Shown: positions 28,013-37,255 of the stretch, piece after piece
How the letters are laid out: every line of letters starts with the position of its first letter
Position numbering within the stretch: position 1 is the stretch's first letter
Source of the DNA: Gynuella sunshinyii YC6258
GTDB taxonomy: Bacteria; Pseudomonadota; Gammaproteobacteria; Pseudomonadales; Natronospirillaceae
Assembly: GCF_000940805.1 (NCBI RefSeq)
Contig: NZ_CP007142.1
Location: 2,394,593 to 2,458,592, forward strand
DNA length: 64,000 nt
Direction: 5' to 3'
Position numbers and translations under genes: made by a program
Notes under the pieces: generated by a model
What the model was told of the DNA's origin: nothing
What the model saw: the letters and a program-made list of their open reading frames with translations, nothing else
The model's database searches: none

Positions 28013-29293
28013 TTAACTACAGATACTTTTGAATAAATCAAAATAGCCAGGGAATGTTTTTGATGTACACCCTGGGTCATTGATTGTAATGGCTGCATTA
28101 CCGAATGCCACCAGCGAAAAACACATGGCAATACGGTGATCATTATAGGTATCAATGATCGCCGGCTTAATTTCAGATGGCGGCTTGATTGAGATGTAGT
28201 CTTCTCCTTCCTCAACGTCTGCCCCCACTTTTCTGAGCTCTGTTGCCATTGCTGCTAACCGATCAGTCTCTTTTACCCGCCAATTATAAATGTTGCGAAT
28301 AGTGGTCGGTCCTTTGGCAAACAATGCTGTGGTGGCAATCGTCATGGCTGCGTCTGGAATATGATTGAGGTCGACATCAACGCCATTGAGTTCACCACGG
28401 CTCACTTCAATCCATTCTTCACTCCAGGTCACCTTGGCGCCCATCTGTTCCAGTACTTCTGCAAATCGGGCATCGCCCTGAACGCTCGCCGTTCCGGTAC
28501 CATGAACCTTCACTGAACCACCGGCAATGGCGGCGGCGGCAAGAAAATAGCTGGCGGATGAAGCATCTCCTTCCACCATGATACTTCCAGGCGAGCGATA
28601 GGTTTGTCCACCTGCGATACTGAAAGACTGATAATTGTGGTTGTGTACCACAACGCCGAATTGCTCCATGACTTTCAAGGTTATATCGATATAAGGTTTA
28701 CTCACCAGTTCGCCGATGACTTCGATATGAGTGCTGTTCTGTGCCATGGGGGCGGCCATCAACATCGCAGTCAGAAACTGGCTGGAGATATTGCCTTTTA
28801 TTTTGATGTTACCACCGTTAAGGGTATTGGCATGTATCCGAACTGGTGGAAATCCCGGATTTTTTAAATACTCAATCCTTGCGCCTGCTTCACTGAGAGC
28901 ATCGACAAGGTCACCAATCGGGCGTTCTTCCATGCGTGGTTCACCGGTCAGCTCAAAGTCCCCCTGACCAAGACATAATGCGGCACACAATGGTCGCATT
29001 GCAGTACCTGCATTGCCCAGGAACAGGCTTAACGGTTCTGTGCTGGTAAAAGCATGGCCCAGACCAGTGACGTGACAGGTTGTTTTGTTATCGCTCAGCT
29101 CATAGTTGACACCCAGCGAGCGCAACGCATTAAGCATGTGACGAATGTCATCGCTATCCAGCAGATTGCGTATGGTGGTAGTGCCTTTGGCCAGAGCTGC
29201 CAGTAGCAGGATACGATTAGAGAGGCTTTTTGAGCCGGGAATTATGACTTCACCATTAACATGGTGAACAGGTTGTAAAACTAAGGACTCCAT
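28013..29293 (-). CDS. aroA: 3-phosphoshikimate 1-carboxyvinyltransferase (EPSP synthase)
   Basis: This enzyme transfers enolpyruvyl from PEP to shikimate-3-phosphate. The 426-residue class I form has [17 protein letters not shown], the [13 protein letters not shown] motif near residue 90, [12 protein letters not shown], and [15 protein letters not shown] with [11 protein letters not shown] in the second domain. It stands alone upstream of guaC, without the tyrA/serC neighbours seen in some relatives. Confidence 0.97.
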   Translation of the reverse strand: MESLVLQPVHHVNGEVIIPGSKSLSNRILLLAALAKGTTTIRNLLDSDDIRHMLNALRSLGVNYELSDNKTTCHVTGLGHAFTSTEPLSLFLGNAGTAMRPLCAALCLGQGDFELTGEPRMEERPIGDLVDALSEAGARIEYLKNPGFPPVRIHANTLNGGNIKIKGNISSQFLTAMLMAAPMAQNSTHIEVIGELVSKPYIDITLKVMEQFGVVVHNHNYQSFSIAGGQTYRSPGSIMVEGDASSASYFLAAAAIAGGSVKVHGTGTASVQGDARFAEVLEQMGAKVTWSEEWIEVSRGELNGVDVDLNHIPDAAMTIATTALFAKGPTTIRNIYNWRVKETDRLAAMATELRKVGADVEEGEDYISIKPPSEIKPAIIDTYNDHRIAMCFSLVAFGNAAITINDPGCTSKTFPGYFDLFKSICS

Positions 29294-29380
29294 TATGATT
29301 TGATCTGGTTGGAAATGGGTGAGGGGATTTTAAACCAATGGCTGTTGTCTGTCTGGTTTTATTGGAAAAATGACGCAATT

Positions 29381-29415
29381 TTGAATCGGCCTGACGGTGT
29401 ATCAGGCCGATTCAA
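29381..29415 (-). terminator. Strong terminator-like hairpin after the Usp gene
   Basis: TTGAATCGGCCTGA and TCAGGCCGATTCAA form a perfect 14-bp stem with a 7-base loop, 6 bases past the Usp stop. On the minus strand it is followed by AATTGCGTCATTTTT. It separates the Usp gene from the divergent-side region upstream of aroA. Confidence 0.65.
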
Positions 29416-29420
29416 TAGAC

Positions 29421-30350
29421 TTACTTGGGAGTTTCAGTATCTTCCGCATGCATTTTTACAACCAGGATATCTGCCGAGATACGGTCTAGCATCCGCTCAG
29501 CGGTATGCCCCACCAGTAGACGGTCCAGCCCCTGACGGCTGACGGCTCCCATAACCACAATACTGGAATCGTGTTGGTACAGGTGGTCCGGAATGACAGT
29601 GGTAGGGCTGCCGCATTCCAGGTGTACATGATCGGGGTCGATAGGGTGCTGGCTGACCAGTTCGTTCAGAGCTGATAAGTGCTCCTTGCGGATTTCTTCG
29701 CTGACATCTGAAGTATCCAGAACTGGTTGGTCCAGGTATATCAGCATTGGAGTTGGATCATAGACATGCAGAATATGCAGTTTGGTATCGAGTTTTTCGC
29801 TGAGAAACAAACCCGCACTGAGGATTTCGGCATCCAATGTCTTGGGTTTGTCGTGATTATTAACCGGATCCACAGCTGCAGTTACTGTCAGTTGACCTTT
29901 CCATGCCTGGTTTTTGGTCAGTAACAACGGGGCAGGGCTGTATCGAATAAGATCCCAGTCAGTGTGAGAAAAAAAAGTTCTCTGCATAACGTTTTGGTGG
30001 TGGGTATTCTTGATCACAAGATCGACCGAATTGGTTTCCAGGTATTTGATGATGGCTTGGCTCGGATGCTTGTCCCATACCGCAACACATTCAATACTCA
30101 GCCCTTCCTGACGAATAGTGTCTGCTTTTTCTTCTAGATTGGCGCGAATTCTTTGTAAGAAAGCGGCTTTGGCTTTTTCGCTATTTTCCGGATTAACGTT
30201 CGAGTGGTTCGCCAGGGTGCTGTTGTAACCACTGGCAAACAATGTCAGCTTTCCATTTACGGTGGTGGTAATGATTTGAGCTTTTTTCAGAGCGGACTGG
30301 TTATCTTCTGCCGGATCAATCAGTACAACCACGTTATTGATTCTGAACAT
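29421..30350 (-). CDS. Tandem-domain universal stress protein (UspE-like)
   Basis: This 309-residue protein has two Usp folds. The first begins MFRINNVVVLIDPAEDNQSA; the second begins near residue 155 (LTVTAAVDPVNNHD) and ends VVMGAVSRQGLDRLLVGHTAERM with ILVVK. The C-terminal loop resembles the ATP-binding GxxGx9G motif but has Ser in place of the second Gly. The ATG at 30350 is chosen because it begins the Usp fold and follows GGGGTAGC; a longer frame to 30464 adds 38 unlikely residues. An FNR/Anr-like site lies about 200 bases upstream. Confidence 0.88.
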   Translation of the reverse strand: MFRINNVVVLIDPAEDNQSALKKAQIITTTVNGKLTLFASGYNSTLANHSNVNPENSEKAKAAFLQRIRANLEEKADTIRQEGLSIECVAVWDKHPSQAIIKYLETNSVDLVIKNTHHQNVMQRTFFSHTDWDLIRYSPAPLLLTKNQAWKGQLTVTAAVDPVNNHDKPKTLDAEILSAGLFLSEKLDTKLHILHVYDPTPMLIYLDQPVLDTSDVSEEIRKEHLSALNELVSQHPIDPDHVHLECGSPTTVIPDHLYQHDSSIVVMGAVSRQGLDRLLVGHTAERMLDRISADILVVKMHAEDTETPK

Positions 30351-30545
30351 AGTGCTACCCCGCTGTTGCTGTTGTGTTTTTGAGAACACCAAGTGTTTGA
30401 GTTCTATATTAGTACCGGGAGTTGTAAATATAAAATTGAACAGTCTGAACCCGCTATGGTCCAAAGCGGGTTAACTTTTTTAACCGTCCGATACGTCTAT
30501 TTATTGACAACAGTTTTAGCTTAGCCGAGTCACCAGAGTTTGAGC

Positions 30546-30559
30546 CTGATTTAGATCAG
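30546..30559. promoter_or_regulatory. FNR/Anr-like palindrome upstream of the Usp gene
   Basis: CTGATTTAGATCAG is a perfect 14-base palindrome matching the FNR/Anr consensus TTGAT-N4-ATCAA except at the two outer bases. On the minus strand a -10-like TAAGCT or TAAAAC lies 22-33 bases further on, compatible with class II activation. The transcript would have a ~160-base leader before the Usp start. Confidence 0.5.
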
Positions 30560-30569
30560 CCGCCGCACG

Positions 30570-31139
30570 TTATAACTTGGACGGTTCTTCAAACAGTAGT
30601 ACCACTTTTTGAACGCCACCCACTTCTGATGCAATTTGACCGGCTCTTTGCGCGATATCCTTTGATACCCTGCCCATTAAATAGACGATGCCGTTTTCGA
30701 CGATAATATTGATATTTTTTGAAGGGAAATTATCGGTTGTGAACATTCTGGATTTTACTTTAATCGCTTGCCAGGAGTCGTTGGCTTTTATTGCAGCAGA
30801 GAGTTTTGGGCCAACGGTCAATTCATTGTGCACAGATGTTACTTTGCGAACTTTCTGGGCTATCTGAGTGGCAATGGGAATAAGCCGCTGCTCGGGAACC
30901 TGACCAACAATCAGTACTTTGCCGCTGTGAGAGATAACCCGGATACGAGCGTCTTTGAATATTGGATCTGAGGCAACAATGTCCTCTTCCACTTGAGCCT
31001 CAATGTTGTTGTCGTCCATGACTTCACCAACGGTTCTGGCACTCAAATCATTGCTGTAATCCGGTGCCACACCTCGTGACACGCAACCTTGAATTAGTAC
31101 TATTCCCAAAAAAACAATAAAAATCTTTGTAAGTTTCAT
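30570..31139 (-). CDS. dolP: Outer-membrane BON-domain lipoprotein (DolP/YraP-like)
   Basis: This 189-residue lipoprotein has a signal peptide and lipobox LIQGC (Cys19 lipidated). Two BON domains follow: the first around DPIFKDARIRVISHSGKVLIVG, the second around SRMFTTDNFPSKNINIIVENG. DolP is an outer-membrane integrity factor. The symbol rests on the two-BON architecture and the neighbourhood with diaA, yraN and lpoA, as in other gammaproteobacteria. It is separated from diaA by 240 bases in which I see no gene. Confidence 0.88.
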   Translation of the reverse strand: MKLTKIFIVFLGIVLIQGCVSRGVAPDYSNDLSARTVGEVMDDNNIEAQVEEDIVASDPIFKDARIRVISHSGKVLIVGQVPEQRLIPIATQIAQKVRKVTSVHNELTVGPKLSAAIKANDSWQAIKVKSRMFTTDNFPSKNINIIVENGIVYLMGRVSKDIAQRAGQIASEVGGVQKVVLLFEEPSKL

Positions 31140-31379
31140 TCTGTTTCTGTCTTTGTTAATGCATTTTGTGGCTGATGCAGCATTGAAGTGACAAAAATGC
31201 CTCTATCTACTGCTGGCTGACAGCTTATCTGGCAATGATCCCGGTCTTTCATGTGACTGGGTTCATTAGCCTGCTTTGTCAGGGTAACCCGACAAAGTGT
31301 CGCTGTTGTCTGAGTGTTGGAGCTTTTGAATGACTCCACCACTCATGTACTTGTTAACCTGGTAATCAATGTTGTCAGG

Positions 31380-31976
31380 TTAATAATATTCTGCTCCAAA
31401 GAGCAAATTTTCGACCAGATCCACCAGGCAATGTGTGACCAGTGTCTGTATTTCAAGGACTCGTGGCGGACTATTGCTCGGAATGCGAATTTCCAGTTCA
31501 GGCTCGCACAGCATCTGGCCAATCATGCCGCCGTCTTTTCCGGTAACGGCGACAACCATCATTCCCTTTTCCCGTGCGGCAATGATTGCCTCATAGATGC
31601 TGCGACATGCTCCGTCGGGACTGTAAGCAACCAGAATGTCTCCTGCCTGCGCCAGAGTCCTTATCTGTCTCTCAAATGCCATCCCGACGGCGAAATCCAC
31701 ATCGATCCCCGACATCATCATGTGGCTTGTGCTGAGATTTACGATAGGTAAACCAGGACGTTCCCGCTGCAGCTTTCCTGTGAGTGAATAGCTTAATAAT
31801 TCGGCGGACAATGCTGAAGTGCCGTTTCCACAGGTCAGAATCTTGGCGTCGTTCACCAGGCTTGAAACAATGTATTCTGCTGCCATCGCAATACCGGGAG
31901 ACACAACGTCCATCACTCGATGTGTATTGGTAAGATGATCCTCAAATAGTTCATCGATACGTTGTCTTAAATTCAT
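31380..31976 (-). CDS. diaA: SIS-domain protein DiaA / phosphoheptose isomerase-like
   Basis: This 198-residue single SIS domain has blocks ILTCGNGTSALSAELLSYSL, DILVAYSPDGACRSIYEAI and MVVAVTGKDGG. Family members are either GmhA (LPS heptose synthesis) or DiaA, which binds DnaA and times replication. The DiaA call rests on the conserved yraN/lpoA neighbourhood; sequence alone does not settle it. The start overlaps the yraN stop as ATGA. Confidence 0.85.
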   Translation of the reverse strand: MNLRQRIDELFEDHLTNTHRVMDVVSPGIAMAAEYIVSSLVNDAKILTCGNGTSALSAELLSYSLTGKLQRERPGLPIVNLSTSHMMMSGIDVDFAVGMAFERQIRTLAQAGDILVAYSPDGACRSIYEAIIAAREKGMMVVAVTGKDGGMIGQMLCEPELEIRIPSNSPPRVLEIQTLVTHCLVDLVENLLFGAEYY

Positions 31977-32356
31977 GCATATTCTCCGAATGCGTTCTGG
32001 AGCCAGTCGATTTGATAGCTTTCTCCGGTAGTGGAAATAACATCAAACCGGCATGCAGGTAGGCGATTACCGTAGCGCTCCTGCAAATAGGTCTTGGCAG
32101 TAAGGATGATTTTCTTCTGTTTGCTGGAGTTGACAGTATCCACTCCACTACCAAAACTCGTTTGCCGGCGATGCCTGACTTCTACGAATATCAGGATGTT
32201 TTCCGGACTGGTACAAATCAAATCTATTTCTCCACCTTTACACCGGTAGTTGCGGTCGACCACAGTCAGTCCCTGGGCGCGAAGAAAGTTGGCAGCCGCA
32301 TTTTCTGCTTGTTTCCCACTGTCATTGACTGGTGTTTTTTTATGAAAACCGAACAA
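31973..32356 (-). CDS. UPF0102 family endonuclease-like protein YraN
   Basis: This 127-residue protein has the PD-(D/E)xK-like core: AANFLRAQGLTVVDRNYRCKGGEIDLI, then FVEVRHRR. GEIDLI and EVR supply the putative catalytic carboxylates and Lys/Arg. Function is unproven. The start appears to be TTG at 32356 with GGAG nine bases upstream, following the lpoA stop by 3 bases; there is no closer ATG. It is translationally linked to diaA. Confidence 0.9.
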   Translation of the reverse strand: MFGFHKKTPVNDSGKQAENAAANFLRAQGLTVVDRNYRCKGGEIDLICTSPENILIFVEVRHRRQTSFGSGVDTVNSSKQKKIILTAKTYLQERYGNRLPACRFDVISTTGESYQIDWLQNAFGEYA

Positions 32357-32359
32357 GAG

Positions 32360-34156
32360 TTACCGCTCCTCCAGCGTTGACAAAATAGGTTGTGCCAGCC
32401 CGTCTTTGATTTGAGCCCATTCCAGTTCTCTCTTTACTTTACTGTCGCTATCGATAGATAGAATGCCTGTCATTCCGTGTAATCTTGCTCCAGGCACTTC
32501 GACCAGTTGTCGTAATCTTGGATATAGTGCATAGGCATCCACACCCAGTGCATAGAGTCGGTCGTAGCCGGATACCTCTTTTTCACCAAAAATGTCGTGG
32601 ATCTGCTGTTTCAGTTCGGGTTGGGAAAGCTGCCAGGGCATATCGACAAATCGGATGGTTTCAATATCTTTGTTTTTCACCGGGTCGTCTGTACCGCCAT
32701 ATAGAGTGGAGATTCCATATACAGGCACATTCGCAGCATATTGAAAGTCGAATAATGGTTTTAGTTGCCTGGCTTCCGCTGGTAAGGCGGCCAAAAATAT
32801 CAGATCGAAATCCTGACGTCTTCTAGGCTCATACTCGACAGACTCTCCAATGGTGCGTTCAAGAGCGGCTGTACGATTGACACTGGCATCAATGTTGAAC
32901 AGGTGTCGGACGACTCTTAGGTAGTCAGTTTTGTTTTGGGCATCAAAATGAGCCTGGCTGGCCACGCTGCCGCCCAGTTGTCTCCATGTATTGGTAAAGG
33001 TGCTGCTGATTCTATCCCCCCAGTTTCCATTGGGAACCAGAATGACTGCTGATCGATGCCCGTCCAGAAATGCTTTTCTGGCAACCTGTACCGCTTCGTC
33101 CTCTGGTGCCAGCCCAAACTGATATACGTTGTGATTGGTTTCGCTGTTGTCAGCAACATTGTTCAGAGCCAGTACTGGAATTGGAAGAGCGGGTTGATCG
33201 AGCAACTCTGAAACCAGCTTTTTCTCCAAAGGTCCAATAAATAGCTGTGTCCCCTGAGACACTAATGTTGTATATGTGCCAATAACGTTATCCAGATTGG
33301 CAGTATCCACGAAGGTAATCTCAGGTACCTCCCGCCCGTTTTCAGCCGATTGATAATAAGAAGCCATAAAGCCGTCTCGAATCGAGTCTCCGGTTTTGCT
33401 TAAAGGACCGCTCAACGGCAATAATAAGGCTACTTTCCGTGGTTTCTCCTGGGCTATTTGCGTCAGCAGTGCAAGACTGTCCGGCAGTTTCTGGGCTGCA
33501 GGATGGCGGGGATGACTGGTGATCCAGGTATTAATTGAAGTGACCTGGGAATCTATATCAGCTTCAGTATTGTTGTTGACCAATGCCAGTTCCATCCAAC
33601 CTTGCAGATCAGGACTGGTTTCACGTCCTGCCAGTGCCTGTATATCCTGCTCGGGAACCAGCTGCAGGTCCGCCCAGATCATCTCATGATTTTGGGAATA
33701 TTCCGGTTCTGATAATACTGGAGCCAGGTATATACGTTCTCTCGCGCCAGCCAGGTACTGTCCGGACAGTTCCCAGGCTGAAGCACGAAGAAGGCTAATC
33801 TGCGCGAGTTGTTCCTGTGGCAGGCTGTCAAAAAGATACGTGTATTCTCCAGCCAGCCAGACCAGTGCCTGTTGCGGGTCAGACGAAGCCACAAATACCT
33901 TGCCTGCCAGTAATGCATAACGTGTCTGATTTGTAATGTTTAAGGCTGAAAAATCGGTTTCTTTGAGGATTAGGGCAGCTTTTTCAAACTCAAAATTGTT
34001 GTAGAGATTTTCCGCGGCTGACAGGCGATCTTCATCCGATGCATGAGCGCTCAGTGCTGGTGTTGTTGATTCCCCGTTGGTGGGCTGTTTGGTCTGGTTG
34101 CCCGTACAGGCGGAGAGGAAGCCAACGAAAACCAGTATCCAAAGCTTATTTTGCAT
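32360..34156 (-). CDS. lpoA: Penicillin-binding protein activator LpoA
   Basis: This outer-membrane lipoprotein stimulates PBP1A peptidoglycan synthesis. The 598-residue protein has the lipoprotein signal MQNKLWILVFVGFLSAC, an N-terminal TPR-like half (~30-240), and a C-terminal half resembling a periplasmic binding protein (KVALLLPLSGPLSKTGDSIRDG onwards), the LpoA architecture. The ATG at 34156 gives a clean signal peptide; one at 34168 adds MGHD. It is divergent from rsmI, with a 97-base gap, and is the first gene of the lpoA-yraN-diaA run. Confidence 0.94.
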   Translation of the reverse strand: MQNKLWILVFVGFLSACTGNQTKQPTNGESTTPALSAHASDEDRLSAAENLYNNFEFEKAALILKETDFSALNITNQTRYALLAGKVFVASSDPQQALVWLAGEYTYLFDSLPQEQLAQISLLRASAWELSGQYLAGARERIYLAPVLSEPEYSQNHEMIWADLQLVPEQDIQALAGRETSPDLQGWMELALVNNNTEADIDSQVTSINTWITSHPRHPAAQKLPDSLALLTQIAQEKPRKVALLLPLSGPLSKTGDSIRDGFMASYYQSAENGREVPEITFVDTANLDNVIGTYTTLVSQGTQLFIGPLEKKLVSELLDQPALPIPVLALNNVADNSETNHNVYQFGLAPEDEAVQVARKAFLDGHRSAVILVPNGNWGDRISSTFTNTWRQLGGSVASQAHFDAQNKTDYLRVVRHLFNIDASVNRTAALERTIGESVEYEPRRRQDFDLIFLAALPAEARQLKPLFDFQYAANVPVYGISTLYGGTDDPVKNKDIETIRFVDMPWQLSQPELKQQIHDIFGEKEVSGYDRLYALGVDAYALYPRLRQLVEVPGARLHGMTGILSIDSDSKVKRELEWAQIKDGLAQPILSTLEER

Positions 34157-34253
34157 GTCATGACCCATTTGTTTGTACGATGAAAATATAAAGTGGGTTA
34201 TTCTATCTTCTTCTGCAGGTCTAACGCATCTATCCAGTGTCAGTGAGTCTATC

Positions 34254-35114
34254 GTGTCAACGCAAAGTCTTTTTGGAACCCTTTACATTGTCGCCACCCC
34301 GATTGGAAACCTTTCCGATATCACCTACCGAGCTGTACAAATTCTGACCGAAGCGGACTTAATCTTTGCTGAAGATACGCGCAATACTCGAAAGTTGCTT
34401 GATCATTATCAGGTTGTTACTCCGGTTCAGACGCTGCATGAGCACAACGAAAAAGAGTCGGTACAAAAGGTTCTGGCTCTTTTGAAACAAGGGCAGAATC
34501 TTGCGCTGGTGTCGGATGCGGGAACGCCTTTAATTTCTGATCCTGGTTTCGTGCTTGTTTCAGAGTTGCGAAAAAGTGGCGCGAATATCGTACCTGTGCC
34601 AGGACCGAGTGCCGTGATTGCTGCTTTGTCGGTTGCCGGTATTGCCACCGATCATTTTTCTTTTGAAGGTTTTTTGCCGTCCAAAGAAGTGGCTCGCCAG
34701 GAAGTTCTGGCTGGTTTGTCTGATGAATCAAGAACGATGGTGTTCTATGAGGCGCCTCACCGATTGTCTGCAACACTGGCTGACATGGAACTGACCTTTG
34801 GTGCTGAACGCGTGGCGGTATTGTGTCGTGAACTTACCAAGGCTTATGAAACTATTCATTCGGCACCTTTGTCAGAGTTATTGTCATGGGTGAATCAGGA
34901 TGTCAATCAACAGCGTGGAGAAATCGTGCTAGTGGTCCAGGGCGTGGATAAAAGTCGACGTCATGATGAACTCACCAGTTTTGATAAACACCTGTTGAAG
35001 ACGTTACTGGATGAGTTGCCGCTTAAGCGCGCATCCGTGGTTTGTGCCAGGTTGACAGGGAAGGCGAAACGGAGTTTTTACGACCTTGGCATGCAATTAC
35101 AAAAAAATAACTAG
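34254..35114 (+). CDS. rsmI: 16S rRNA 2'-O-ribose C1402 methyltransferase RsmI
   Basis: This SAM-dependent enzyme methylates the ribose of C1402 in the decoding centre (partner of RsmH at the same nucleotide, also in this window). The GTG at 34254 gives 286 residues, the E. coli length, beginning STQSLFGTLYIVATPIGN. The upstream ATG at 34173 would add 27 non-conserved residues. Family motifs are IFAEDTRNTRKLL, LVSDAGTPLISDPG, PVPGPSAV and FYEAPHRL. rnpB follows 33 bases downstream. Confidence 0.95.
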   Translation: MSTQSLFGTLYIVATPIGNLSDITYRAVQILTEADLIFAEDTRNTRKLLDHYQVVTPVQTLHEHNEKESVQKVLALLKQGQNLALVSDAGTPLISDPGFVLVSELRKSGANIVPVPGPSAVIAALSVAGIATDHFSFEGFLPSKEVARQEVLAGLSDESRTMVFYEAPHRLSATLADMELTFGAERVAVLCRELTKAYETIHSAPLSELLSWVNQDVNQQRGEIVLVVQGVDKSRRHDELTSFDKHLLKTLLDELPLKRASVVCARLTGKAKRSFYDLGMQLQKNN

Positions 35115-35147
35115 CGTTTTTGTGTCATATCATTAACCTTCCCGCCT

Positions 35148-35491
35148 GCTGAGTCGGCCAGACAGTCGCTGCCAGATTTATCTGGGGGAGGAAAGTCCGG
35201 GCTCCACAGGGTAAGGTGCCAGGTAACGCCTGGGGGGCGGAAGTCCACGGAAAGTGCAACAGAAAATATACCGCCTGTCTCTGACAGGTAAGGGTGAAAT
35301 GGTGCGGTAAGAGCGCACCGCGTAACTGGTAACAGTTGCGGCACGGCAAACCCCACCTGGAGCAAGGCCAAATAGGGTTCCATATGGTGTGACCCGCATC
35401 GGAACCGGGTAGGCTGCTTGAATGTACTGGTAACGGTGCGTCTAGATGAATGGCTGTCCACGACAGAACCCGGCTTATCGGCCGACTCAGC
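35148..35491 (+). ncRNA. rnpB: RNase P RNA, bacterial class A
   Basis: This is the catalytic RNA of RNase P. Conserved core segments are visible in order: GGGGGAGGAAAGTCCGGGCT near the 5' end, ACGCCTGGG, GGTAAGGGTGAAATGG, GGCAAACCCC, and the 3' part with GATGAATGGCTG and CGACAGAACCCGGCTTATCGG. The ends are set by a perfect 12-bp P1 helix, GCTGAGTCGGCC (35148-35159) with GGCCGACTCAGC (35480-35491). The length of ~344 is typical. Position between rsmI and mraZ is conserved in pseudomonads. Confidence 0.97.
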
Positions 35492-35581
35492 AATTTTCCC
35501 TTCTTGATTTGTCAGTTAGTACTAACAAACTATTCTCTAATGAAAAAATATTCTTTTGTTTTTCAAAGTAGGTGAACACTC

Positions 35582-35613
35582 ACTTATAACTTCATGATTT
35601 ATAAGTTTTTTTT
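35582..35613 (+). terminator. AT-rich terminator downstream of rnpB
   Basis: ACTTATAA and TTATAAGT form an 8-bp stem with a 9-base loop followed by eight T residues, about 90 bases past rnpB. The stem is weak but the T tract is strong. It separates rnpB from the mra promoter. Confidence 0.5.
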
Positions 35614-35712
35614 GTTCTTTTTGTCGAAATCATAATCCCTCCACTTTATGAATTAGTTTCCTAACCCCTTGTCAGTAAAGGTTTTTTTGAGAATGAACAC
35701 CCGTTTTTGAAC

Positions 35713-35741
35713 TTGCAAAGGTCCAGGTGCAGTCCTATAGT
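35713..35741 (+). promoter_or_regulatory. Promoter of the mra/dcw cluster
   Basis: TTGCAA (-35) and TATAGT (-10) are separated by 17 bases. Transcription would start near 35748, immediately at the MraZ box, leaving a ~95-base leader before mraZ. Confidence 0.65.
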
Positions 35742-35749
35742 GTCGGGAT

Positions 35750-35784
35750 GTGGGATATTGTGGTTAAAAGTGGGTGAAAGTGGA
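35750..35784 (+). promoter_or_regulatory. MraZ box: four GTGG(G/T/A) repeats at 10-base spacing
   Basis: GTGGG, GTGGT, GTGGG and GTGGA occur at 35750, 35760, 35770 and 35780, each separated by five bases. This matches the known MraZ operator of direct TGGG repeats with 5-base spacers. It covers the predicted transcription start, so MraZ would autorepress the cluster by blocking the promoter. Confidence 0.85.
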
Positions 35785-35842
35785 ATGATTCGCTCTTTTG
35801 AACCGCAGGTGACATGTCAGTGACCACTAACCCGGGTTAAAA

Positions 35843-36316
35843 ATGTCTGAAATCAGCAAGCGCATCAGTTTACGAGGTGTTCATCACCTCTCTTTAGACG
35901 CCAAGGGCCGTATGGCGGTCCCTGCGCGCTATCGTGCACTGCTGTCCGATTGGTGCGATTCTCAACTGGTAGTCACCATTGATACTCAAGACAAGTGTTT
36001 GCTGATGTATCCGTTGCCCGAATGGGAAAAAATCGAAGAAAAACTAATGGCGCTTGCTAACTACCAGGGGCCAAATCGAAGAATTCAGCGTTTGTTGTTG
36101 GGATATGCAACCGATTTGGAAATTGATACTAACGGTCGGATTCTATTGCCGGGAACTCTTCGTGATTATGCAGTACTGGATAAAAAAATGGTGATGTTAG
36201 GGCAGGGAAATAAGTTTGAGCTGTGGGATGAGGCAACTTGGGAGGCAAGAAGACAGGAATACTTATGTCAGGAGGACGAAGAGTTGCCAGAAGAACTACT
36301 GAATATCTCTCTATAG
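35843..36316 (+). CDS. mraZ: Transcriptional regulator MraZ
   Basis: This 157-residue protein has two AbrB-like half domains, each with the DxxGR motif: [14 protein letters not shown] (near residue 19) and [16 protein letters not shown] (near residue 94). MraZ forms a ring and represses its own dcw operon through GTGG repeats, which are present just upstream. The N-terminus carries about nine residues more than the usual MFRG start ([19 protein letters not shown]); no closer start codon is available. Confidence 0.95.
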   Translation: MSEISKRISLRGVHHLSLDAKGRMAVPARYRALLSDWCDSQLVVTIDTQDKCLLMYPLPEWEKIEEKLMALANYQGPNRRIQRLLLGYATDLEIDTNGRILLPGTLRDYAVLDKKMVMLGQGNKFELWDEATWEARRQEYLCQEDEELPEELLNISL

Positions 36317-36326
36317 GAAACATGTG

Positions 36327-37253
36327 ATGACAGAGGGATTCAAACATAAAACCGTCCTGTTGGATGAGGCGGTCGAACAGTTGGTCATCGACCCATCGGG
36401 TGCCTATTTCGATGGAACCTTTGGGCGTGGCGGACATAGCCGCCTTATATTGAGCTGTTTATCCAGTGCCGGCGCTCTTGTGGCAGTAGACAAAGACCCT
36501 GAAGCAATTCAGGAAGGTGAACGTCTGGTCGCCGCGGACTCGCGATTTACGATGGTACCAGGATCTTTTGCCGGTATTGAGTCGATCGCTCACTCCAAAG
36601 AAATACTGTTTGATGGCGTGTTGCTTGATCTGGGTGTTTCGTCCCCACAGCTGGATGATGTTGGTCGTGGATTCAGTTTCAGTCAAAACGGTCCACTGGA
36701 TATGCGTATGGACAGTTCTTCAGGTATGACTGCCGCAGACTGGATCAATACTGCCGGCGAACAGGAAATTGCTGATGTTCTTTGGCAATACGGAGAAGAG
36801 CGTTTTTCCCGTCGTATGGCAAGAGCTATTGTTGAGCGCAGGAAGGATACACCCTTCACACATACGTTGGATTTGGCTGATGTAGTTGCCAAAGCCAATC
36901 CTCGCTGGGAAAAAAGAATTCATCCAGCTACCCGGGCATTTCAGGCTATCAGAATCTTCATCAATAACGAACTCTCTGATCTTGAGGTTTTACTGGCAGC
37001 CCTGGACTCTGTATTGAAACCAGGTGGTCGTTTGGTTGTGATCAGTTTTCACAGCCTGGAGGATCGTTTGGTTAAACGCTTTATTCAGCAACATGAAAAA
37101 GATCCCTGGCCTGAGGGGCTGCCTGTTCAGGGACAGCAGTTTACTCCCCGCTTTCGCAGGGTCGGAAAGGCTATGAAAGCCAGTGCCGAGGAAATTGCTA
37201 TAAATCCTCGGGCCCGAAGTGCTGTGATGCGTGTGGCGGAGAAGGCCAGGTAA
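36327..37253 (+). CDS. rsmH: 16S rRNA N4-cytosine C1402 methyltransferase RsmH
   Basis: This enzyme methylates N4 of C1402 of 16S rRNA, complementing RsmI. The 308-residue protein carries the SAM motif [36 protein letters not shown] and [13 protein letters not shown]. The ATG at 36327 was chosen over the GTG directly before it; TAGGAAA lies upstream. It follows mraZ by 10 bases, in the standard dcw order. Confidence 0.96.
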   Translation: MTEGFKHKTVLLDEAVEQLVIDPSGAYFDGTFGRGGHSRLILSCLSSAGALVAVDKDPEAIQEGERLVAADSRFTMVPGSFAGIESIAHSKEILFDGVLLDLGVSSPQLDDVGRGFSFSQNGPLDMRMDSSSGMTAADWINTAGEQEIADVLWQYGEERFSRRMARAIVERRKDTPFTHTLDLADVVAKANPRWEKRIHPATRAFQAIRIFINNELSDLEVLLAALDSVLKPGGRLVVISFHSLEDRLVKRFIQQHEKDPWPEGLPVQGQQFTPRFRRVGKAMKASAEEIAINPRARSAVMRVAEKAR

Positions 37254-37255
37254 TT

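Noticed and set aside
31136-31342. 68-codon frame upstream of dolP
   Set aside because: It overlaps the dolP start and has no signal peptide, domain or convincing ribosome binding site.
35111-35493. Minus-strand frames opposite rnpB
   Set aside because: The region is RNase P RNA on the plus strand; open frames here arise from its GC-rich composition.
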